From Acanthamoeba lenticulata (taxonomy: Eukaryota > Discosea > Longamoebia > Acanthamoebidae), in NCBI GenBank assembly GCA_002179805.1, contig NAVB01001400.1, positions 1 through 11,616 of the forward strand: a stretch of 11,616 nt of DNA. The letters run 5' to 3'. The notes beneath the pieces were generated by a model. It was not told the DNA's origin and did not search any database. It was given only the letters and a program-made list of their open reading frames with translations. The position numbers and the translations under genes are program-made. Below, piece by piece: positions 7,401 through 11,616 of this stretch (positions within the stretch are counted from its first letter, which is position 1; each line of letters starts with the position of its first letter).

Positions 7401-8967
7401 TTTTCTTATTTTCTGTGCTAAAGTCTTGGCTTGAATCCCGTACGCCCGCGCGGGCCAACAGGGGAGGAGGAGTTTGAATACCTTCGAATTCTTGCTTTAG
7501 ATCCGCGTAGGCCTTCTGAAGCTCGCTTGCTATTTGTTGGTGCACAGCCTTGAGCTGCTTGATCTCGGCGATGAGCGCATTAATCGACTGAAACTTGTGT
7601 TTCAATTCGGCGAGAAGCTTCTCTTGTTCATCAATCTCTTTTTGCAGGGCGCCTATTTCTTCGTTCGCTTTGGCTTGAAAGTCCACTTTACTCTTCATTT
7701 CACGTTGAATCTGTTGGTCGTCGTCGTCGTCGTCGTTGCATGGCCCGGTGGAAACACACATCACCCCCCAAACCTGTCAGTCAGAGATTCTCATCACCCA
7801 AAGATACACACACAGGGAGGATCAACACAATGTTGTGTGTCGAGTTTCTTCTTCACCTGGTGAGCATGGTCCTTTTGATTCTGCAAATTCTCCAGCTTGA
7901 GCTTGCACTCTCGAATGAGCTGAGCTTGTTCCTTTCGGTGCTTTTTGATAGCTTCGAGCGCTTTCGTGTACCTGTGCAATTTGGGGAGAGAGGGGAGGAA
8001 GGCATGAGCAAACATGCCCAGCTCGAACCAATCACATCGTTGAAAACATTGTTGCCATGAGTGAACAAGTTTTACCTTGTAGCGGCGAAGATTTCGTCAA
8101 ACTTTTTCTTAAGCACAGAGGTCTCCGACAACGGCCAGTTGGACTCCTCTTGATGGCAGAAGATGACATTCTCGAGGATCGGTCGGGACACACCGATGAG
8201 CTCAGGTATCTCTCTGTCCAAATCCGCGCAGCGGAAGCTCTGGCTTACTTTCTGGAGTAGTCACGTAAACAAAAAGAAAGAAAGAAAGAGAAAAGAGAGA
8301 GAGAGAGGAGAGCAGTGAGGCAAAATGCAGAGCCGCTACTTGGAGACGCACGACGATCACCCACACACACATACACAAAGAAAGAAAGAGAGAGAGAGAG
8401 AGATGGCACGACCTCTCCTGCGGCGTTATAAGTTTGCAGAGCACTCTCGAGGGTCTTGCAGACTTTTTTGTCGTTTGCTTGTTGCGTGAGCTGAAGGGAT
8501 CGTGTACACACGATGGGCTTGCCGTTTACGTTGCGAAAGCGCAACTTGATTTGCGCTTTTACCTCTCGTTCCCCCGCCACCTTTCATCCCCTCCTCCCTT
8601 GTTGGTGTACTGTACGGAGGAACAGAGAGCGAGAGAGAGAGAGAGAGAGAGAAAAGTGGCCACTTGGTGTACCTTGGGGTCGTGGATAAAGGCTTGACCG
8701 TTCTTCGCCCCCGGGGGCATGTTGCCAGTAGTGGCATATTTCAGGCATTCGATGATGGTCTGCACGTCGCGGAGGTCGGTGATTGCTAAGTGAGATTGAT
8801 ACACTCCATCTTTGGTTACTCCAGCACATATACACAGCACGCACCGTCTTGCCAGCCCCGTTGTGGCCGACTATCAATGTCAAAGGTTTGTAAAATTCTA
8901 TGATGTTCCTGTTTTGTGGGCTAAAGCTACGAATACCCTGAATGAGGAGCTTATCTATAGTTGTCAT
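1401..8967 (-). CDS. RAD50: RAD50, DNA double-strand-break repair ATPase of the MRE11-RAD50-NBS1 complex (complete, 27 exons)
   Basis: SMC-like ATPase that, with MRE11, tethers and processes DNA ends in the nucleus. The spliced frame gives 1341 residues (human RAD50 has 1312). The N-terminal half has Walker A GHNGAGKT (residues 34-41), split by intron 1 right after its last Thr, then a Q-loop region [13 protein letters not shown] (near 157-169). Long coiled coils flank a zinc hook ECPLC (Cys 716 and 719; human hook CPVC). The C-terminal half has signature CSAGQK (near 1234-1239), Walker B/D-loop [11 protein letters not shown] (near 1261-1271) and switch His in ITHDEEF (near 1302). The protein ends [13 protein letters not shown], close in style to plant and yeast RAD50 ends. 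Start is the ATG at 8967-8965, with A at -3. All key catalytic residues are present, so the product looks functional. The uncertain parts are single splice sites, chiefly the start of exon 11 and of exon 8. Confidence 0.97.
1447..1534 (-). other. RAD50 intron 26, stop-free in the upstream frame
   Basis: An 88-base GTACTT...AACAG intron. Splicing joins VSKDI to [15 protein letters not shown]. Read through without splicing, the frame stays open to a TGA at 1431-1429 and would give a different C-terminus (ending WAQHP). The spliced end matches the family, so the intron is preferred. Confidence 0.8.
1954..2094 (-). other. RAD50 intron 24 with CA repeat and C-run; length 3n, no stop
   Basis: A 141-base GTACAC...GCGCAG intron between NYR and VIMIKGD. 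On the sense strand a CA repeat (plus-strand TG at 2063-2080) starts close to the donor, and a C-run (plus-strand G-run near 2010-2019) lies mid-intron. Its length is a multiple of three and it has no in-frame stop. Confidence 0.85.
2703..2844 (-). other. RAD50 intron 22, GC-AG type
   Basis: The exon before it ends QKKRK and the exon after it starts VNQLIGKRD. The donor is AAG|GCATGC at 2844 and the acceptor a CA-repeat ending CACACAG at 2703. With this junction, TDQKKRK through KELAKP lines up without gaps to human RAD50 IDNIKRN...KELREP (32 residues each). I found no GT donor nearby in the required phase. Confidence 0.75.
3667..3809 (-). other. RAD50 intron 19, GC-AG type
   Basis: The exon frame runs LRQEIQ and would reach a TGA two codons later. 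No GT lies between the conserved residues and that stop. The donor CAG|GCACGC at 3809 joins in phase to GACAG|GCCGCGG at 3666, giving [18 protein letters not shown], which parallels human STEVQSLYREIKDAKEQVS. A CT repeat (plus-strand AG at 3682-3701) and CTAAC sit just before the acceptor. Confidence 0.8.
4212..4311 (-). other. RAD50 intron 17 with poly-G before the acceptor
   Basis: A 100-base GTACTC...GGACAG intron. On the sense strand the 3' splice site is preceded by an 11-base G-run (plus-strand C-run 4216-4226) and a perfect 5-bp hairpin CCCCCACTGGGGG (4242-4230), where a pyrimidine tract would be expected. Confidence 0.75.
5063..5092. repeat. compound (AG)n(TG)n microsatellite in RAD50 intron 14
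   Basis: About nine AG units run straight into six TG units on the plus strand. On the sense strand this is a CA then CT tract, about 25-55 bases before the acceptor of intron 14. Confidence 0.9.
5396..5419. repeat. (GAG)8 trinucleotide repeat in RAD50 intron 13
   Basis: About eight copies of GAG on the plus strand, CTC on the sense strand, inside intron 13. Confidence 0.85.
5579..5786 (-). other. RAD50 intron 12 with pyrimidine repeats
   Basis: A 208-base intron with donor GTACTC at 5786 and acceptor CTCAG at 5579. It is almost entirely pyrimidine on the sense strand for its first 150 bases. A later-looking acceptor at TTACGAG|TCC (near 5611) was set aside because its phase does not fit the donor, and the chosen junction gives a better length match to human RAD50. 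Confidence 0.7.
5736..5780. repeat. (AGAGA)9 pentanucleotide repeat
   Basis: Nine perfect tandem copies of AGAGA on the plus strand, which is (TCTCT)9 on the RAD50 sense strand. The array begins six bases inside intron 12, directly after its donor. Confidence 0.95.
6847..6905. repeat. G11 / C12 inverted homopolymer pair in RAD50 intron 8
   Basis: Eleven G (6847-6857) and twelve C (6894-6905) are separated by 36 bases within the 187-base intron 8. They can pair as an 11-bp G-C stem in DNA or pre-mRNA. Confidence 0.85.
7717..7734. repeat. (GTC)6 trinucleotide repeat beside the RAD50 intron 5 acceptor
   Basis: Six copies of GTC on the plus strand, GAC/CGA on the sense strand, ending only a few bases before the CCAACAG acceptor of intron 5. 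Confidence 0.85.
8631..8651. repeat. (GA)n microsatellite in RAD50 intron 2
   Basis: About ten GA units on the plus strand, CT on the sense strand, within intron 2. Comparable GA tracts occur in introns 3 (8387-8403), 9 (6559-6574), 11 (6017-6028), 12 (5635-5657), 15 (4841-4857), 19 (3682-3701) and 25 (1671-1682). Confidence 0.9.
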
Positions 8968-9135
8968 CTTTGTGCTCCGTTGTTGTTTCTTCCTTCAGGA
9001 ATGTTAATGTTTGTGGATTTTTTAAAAACCGGCGTAAAGTCTATTCCTCGAATTATTTGGCGTTTTTTTTATTTTATAAAATTTATTTGTTATTCACGCA
9101 GTTGCCAAAGCCAACCACAACTGGCTTGGTAACTC
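8968..9135 (-). promoter_or_regulatory. SUB1 3' UTR plus RAD50 5' flank (168 bases)
   Basis: Both neighbours are read leftward, so this segment must contain the end of the SUB1 transcript and the RAD50 promoter and leader. AATAAA on the minus strand occurs at 9082-9087 and 9068-9073, about 50-70 bases after the SUB1 stop; these are credible poly(A) signals. The remaining roughly 95 bases before the RAD50 ATG have no clear TATA box. Confidence 0.55.
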
Positions 9136-9857
9136 TCACGACTGGCCCAGGGCAGCGTCCACCTCATTAATGATCTCCTTCAGGCTTTGCCACCTGCCCC
9201 GCCAACAAGCAGTAAGATCGGGAAAAAGGCTTTAAGCTAGTACGCTCACTTATGCATGGGTAAACGGTACTGTTGGGTGGTGAGGGCGATGCCCTTTCGT
9301 CCGGGCAGCCGCTCCCCATCTTTTTCGTAAAACTCGCGTATATCCACCAGGAGCTGCTGGCGGAACCTGCAACACACATCCCGCACCATCTCGTTAGTGT
9401 CGTCTTGAAGGAGTGTCCTCTGGCGAGGTGCACGCACTTCGACACGGTCACTCTCTTTTTGCCCCCAATCTGAAAGCGGGAAGCATTTTTGGTGTATGTG
9501 TGTGTGTGTTTGGTGGTCTTGATTAGCGCTACCCGGGGGCGTAAAATGTCTCCACTGCGTTCGCGCACTGTCCTTACTTCGGGGGGGGGGTGCAGACCAC
9601 GAACCTCCCACTCCCGCGCGCTGGCATTTGTTTTGGTCGTAGCGCTAACAGCAGAGGTGGACTTCTTGGTCTTCTTCTTTTCCTGCACCTCATCGGATTT
9701 ATCCTCCGGAGACCCTTCATCGGACGAGTCCTGCACACAAATGGTGAATGAGGCTCCCCTTTTCTTCTATCGTTTCAAGCTAGCGAAAGGAAGGCTTTAC
9801 GTCAACATCCTCATCGGCGTAGCGGTCTGGCGAGTCTCGCCTTCGCTTGGTAGCCAT
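9136..9857 (-). CDS. SUB1: Transcriptional coactivator PC4/SUB1 homologue (complete, 5 exons)
   Basis: Small nuclear protein that binds single-stranded DNA and helps RNA polymerase II initiation. Exons are 9857-9801, 9730-9605, 9469-9438, 9366-9271 and 9193-9136, summing to 369 bases: 122 residues and a stop (human PC4 has 127). The N-terminus is basic (MATKRRR), followed by a serine/acidic region (DSSDEGSPEDKSDE) and a lysine-rich stretch, the same order as in PC4. The C-terminal PC4 domain covers about residues 60-120, with IGGKKRVTVSKF, LLVDIREFYEKDGERLPGRKGIAL and WQSLKEIINEVDAAL, matching human IGKMRYVSVRDF, VLIDIREY, KPGRKGISL and WSQLKEQISDIDDAV. Donors are GTAAAG, GTTCGT, GTGCGT and GTACCG; introns are 70, 135, 71 and 77 bases. 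Exon 3 is only 32 bases. The usual FQ before IG is WE here; the FQ seen in unspliced DNA is part of the intron 2 acceptor. Confidence 0.94.
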
Positions 9858-10132
9858 GAATGTTTGAGTTTTTTGTTCTTGTTTTTGTTTTTGTTTTTTT
9901 TTTTCCTTGCACTCTTCGGCGATGTTTCCGTAGACCTGGTTTGTTGCCGACCAGAGAAAAGAAGAAACCACCCGCGCAGACAAATTACTGTCTCATTTCG
10001 CGTTCCCTTGGCTCGCTGGTGTCCGCCCACCATCGCTCCCGTCTACCACACCACTGAGAGCGGCAAACACGCCGCACTGCTCCAGCGAGAGTAGCCCAAC
10101 CACCCGACCTTACTACACTAAGAACTCAACTC
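9858..10132. promoter_or_regulatory. 275-base divergent intergenic region between SUB1 and the WIP-like gene
   Basis: The two genes start back to back, so this holds both promoters. A T-rich plus-strand tract at 9868-9905 makes the SUB1 leader A-rich (repeated CAAAAA units) just before its ATG. The part next to 10133 is C/A-rich, with no obvious TATA box. Confidence 0.6.
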
Positions 10133-11460
10133 ATGGCTGCTCCGCCACCTCCCCCAGGTACTACTTCTTGCGCCCTTCTTGCTGTGGCGATCTTTGTGAG
10201 CGTAGAGCAACGCGTTCGCGGTGCACACCCAAAGGACTATCATGAAACTAAGTCTGATGGAATAGTTCATACCAACTTGGGATTAAATTGCAATCAACTG
10301 TTGCTCTCCCAATTTGATTTTTAATAACCACTGTTGCGTGCTCTTGCTGCTGAGCGAGCAGGTGGCCCGCCCCCTCCCCCTGCGCCTGCCGTGAAGGTGG
10401 GTGGCGGCAACCCGGCAGCCGGACGTGGCGCGCTATTGTCATCCATCGAGGGCTTCCGCAAGGGCGGCCTCAAGAAAGCTGTCACCGTCGACAAGTCGGG
10501 CCCTGTTCTTAGTACGCGCACCTTCTCTCTCGCCCCACGAGCGCTGCCAGCTGTACAGTTCGGGTGTAGGTTTGGGTTTATGTTCTATTTTTTTTTTTTT
10601 TTGGTTTTTACATTCATTTTTGAGTTTATATTTTCTTTTTTTTCTCACTCATTTCAACCACTATTGCAGAAGCCGATAAAACGCCCCCTGGCGGCGGCGG
10701 AGGAGGAGGCGGAGGCGGGCCAATGGGAGGCCTATTTGCTGGCGGTATTCCCAAGTTACGTGGCCGTGGGGGCGGACCCACCCCAGGGCCTCCGTCTCCA
10801 GCTGCGGCTCCTCCGTCTGCTGGTGCGTTTCTTCTGCGGACTGGGGTTGGTTATATTAGTATTTTTTGGAATTATTATTTTTATTTTTGATGATTATTTG
10901 TGGTTTGCTATTTGTGCGTATATGTGGTGAAACTAACGTCATTGCAGGGCGTATGCCACCTATGCCACCAATGGGTGGGATGCCGCCGCGCGGCCCGCCC
11001 CCTGCGGGCCCCCCTCCCGGAGGTGCTTTCCGGCCACCTCCGCCTGCGGGGCCGCCCCCTGGTGGCGCTGCTCTCGGGTCGTCGTCGTCAGGCTTCCGTG
11101 CGCCCCCTCCCGCTGGCCCGCCCCCTGGCGCCTTCCGTCCGTCTCCGCCTGGCGGCCCCCCTCCAGGCGCCCAGCATCAGGCGCCCTCTTCGGTACTCCT
11201 TTGAACCCGCGGGTAGGCATGCTGTTTGGCGTTTCGGCCGGCTGACACAGCAGCGAATCTTTTTCTTTTTCTTTTTCCCCTATGCGTGTGTTGTATGGTG
11301 TTGTGCGCGCGCCTGGTGTGGGTGTACATTCCCCTCCTCAGCCGGCTCTCCGGTCTGCTCCGTCGGGGCTGGGGCGGTGTCGGGCCAAGTATCCGTTCTC
11401 TGGCCAGCGCGCTGGCGACCTTACGCTAGCCGTTGGTGACGTTATCACCATCCTGTCCAA
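10133..11460 (+). CDS. WIP/verprolin-like actin regulator with WH2 domain, polyproline repeats and an SH3 domain (partial, 3' end beyond right edge)
   Basis: Likely cytoplasmic actin regulator and scaffold. Exons so far are 10133-10157, 10362-10511, 10670-10822, 10948-11192 and 11342-11460, all in phase, giving about 230 residues. The start MAAPPPPPG resembles the short N-terminal proline run of WIP. A WH2 actin-binding motif follows at residues 29-58: GRGALLSSIEGFRKGGLKKAVTVDKSGPVL is close to WIP RNALLSDISKGKKLKKTVTNDRSAPIL. Next come ten glycines (66-75) and GGLFAGGIPKLRG (78-90), which parallels WIP GGLFQAGMPKLR. Then come PPPAGPPPGG repeats (to about 184). From about residue 205, AKYPFSGQRAGDLTLAVGDVITIL reads as the first half of an SH3 domain. 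Metazoan WIP and yeast Vrp1 as I know them lack SH3. The last donor (GTACCC at 11461) has no acceptor restoring SH3 sequence, so the gene continues outside. Exon 2 may start three bases earlier. Confidence 0.85.
10989..11171 (+). repeat. Imperfect coding repeat, PPPAGPPPGG(A)FR units
   Basis: Exon 4 of the WIP-like gene encodes about four imperfect copies of a roughly 13-residue proline/glycine unit, with a serine spacer (GSSSSG) after the second. These are typical ligands for profilin and SH3 domains. Confidence 0.85.
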
Positions 11461-11616
11461 GTACCCTTTTCCTGCCCTTTGATTCTATTTTCCTCCTCCT
11501 TCTCCTCCTCCATCCCTCTCGTTATGTCCTTGCCGCGCCTACCAACCCGCGACTTACATGCAGTCTCCATCAACTTCTCCTTCTTCTTCTTCTTCTTCCA
11601 CCACCTGTCGCTAATA
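11461..11616 (+). other. 5' part of intron 5 of the WIP-like gene
   Basis: Starts with donor GTACCC and is strongly pyrimidine-rich (TTCTTC and CTCCTC tracts) to the window edge. The AG at 11562-11563 was considered as an acceptor, but the sequence after it encodes nothing SH3-like. No other gene is visible here. Confidence 0.6.

Larger units (their letters stand above)
1401..8967 (-). other. RAD50: RAD50 exon-intron structure
   Basis: Coding exons in order, high coordinate first: 8967-8845, 8759-8673, 8580-8413, 8251-8076, 7971-7857, 7710-7482, 7359-7181, 7116-6946, 6758-6654, 6531-6430, 6342-6038, 5876-5787, 5578-5451, 5267-5174, 5036-4907, 4792-4583, 4425-4312, 4211-4117, 4011-3810, 3666-3497, 3338-3159, 2986-2845, 2702-2524, 2254-2095, 1953-1757, 1663-1535, 1446-1401. 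They sum to 4026 bases with no internal stop, and every junction is in phase. Introns are 64-269 bases. 24 are GT-AG; introns 19 and 22 read as GC-AG. Less certain ends: exon 8 could start at 7137 (seven codons more), exon 9 at 6761 (one codon more), and exon 11 at 6249 (31 codons fewer). Several introns show a CTAAC-type branch site, for example TGCTAAC in intron 18. Confidence 0.85.

Noticed and set aside
9167..9736. 189-residue minus-strand frame as a separate protein
   Set aside because: It runs through SUB1 introns 2-4; only its first 42 residues are a real SUB1 exon.
10334..10930. 198-residue frame reading through introns 2 and 3 of the WIP-like gene
   Set aside because: The part after the WH2 domain is phenylalanine-rich translation of a T-rich intron; splicing gives the expected glycine tract and PKLRG motif.

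Overview
The window is nuclear DNA of an intron-rich eukaryote, most likely a unicellular one. Four protein-coding genes and one tRNA gene fill about 11.6 kb. The genes are cut into short exons by 38 recognisable introns of about 64-270 bases. Coding exons are GC-rich, and introns are full of CT, CA, poly-C and poly-G tracts. The splice donors, GC content and gene density would suit an amoebozoan such as an Acanthamoeba relative, but that is an inference and the sequence does not settle the lineage.

Layout from left to right. (1) Positions 49-713, minus strand: the 5' three exons of a THOC7 homologue (THO/TREX subunit 7), running off the left edge. (2) Positions 819-889, plus strand: an intronless tRNA-Gly(GCC) with a Pol III terminator, in the short 5' flank of THOC7. 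(3) Positions 890-1400: AT-rich spacer holding the RAD50 3' end. (4) Positions 1401-8967, minus strand: a complete RAD50 gene, reconstructed here as 27 coding exons (4026 bases with stop, 1341 residues) with both ABC-ATPase halves, long coiled coils and a CPLC zinc hook. Two of its 26 introns appear to use GC donors. (5) Positions 9136-9857, minus strand: a complete five-exon SUB1/PC4 coactivator gene (122 residues), only 168 bases upstream of RAD50. (6) Positions 9858-10132: a 275-base divergent intergenic region. (7) From 10133 to the right edge, plus strand: the first five exons of a WIP/verprolin-like gene (WH2 domain, glycine tract, PPPAGPPPGG repeats) that continues in phase into the first half of an SH3 domain.

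Reading frames were built by matching splice phase to known family sequences. The exon lengths of RAD50 and SUB1 add up to intact reading frames. THOC7 (mRNP assembly, R-loop avoidance), RAD50 (double-strand-break repair) and SUB1 (single-strand-DNA-binding coactivator) all bear on transcription and genome stability, but nothing in the sequence shows that their proximity is functional. The most unusual points are the strong GT(A/G)C donor preference, the two GC-AG introns, the strand-biased intronic repeats, and the WH2-polyproline-SH3 protein.
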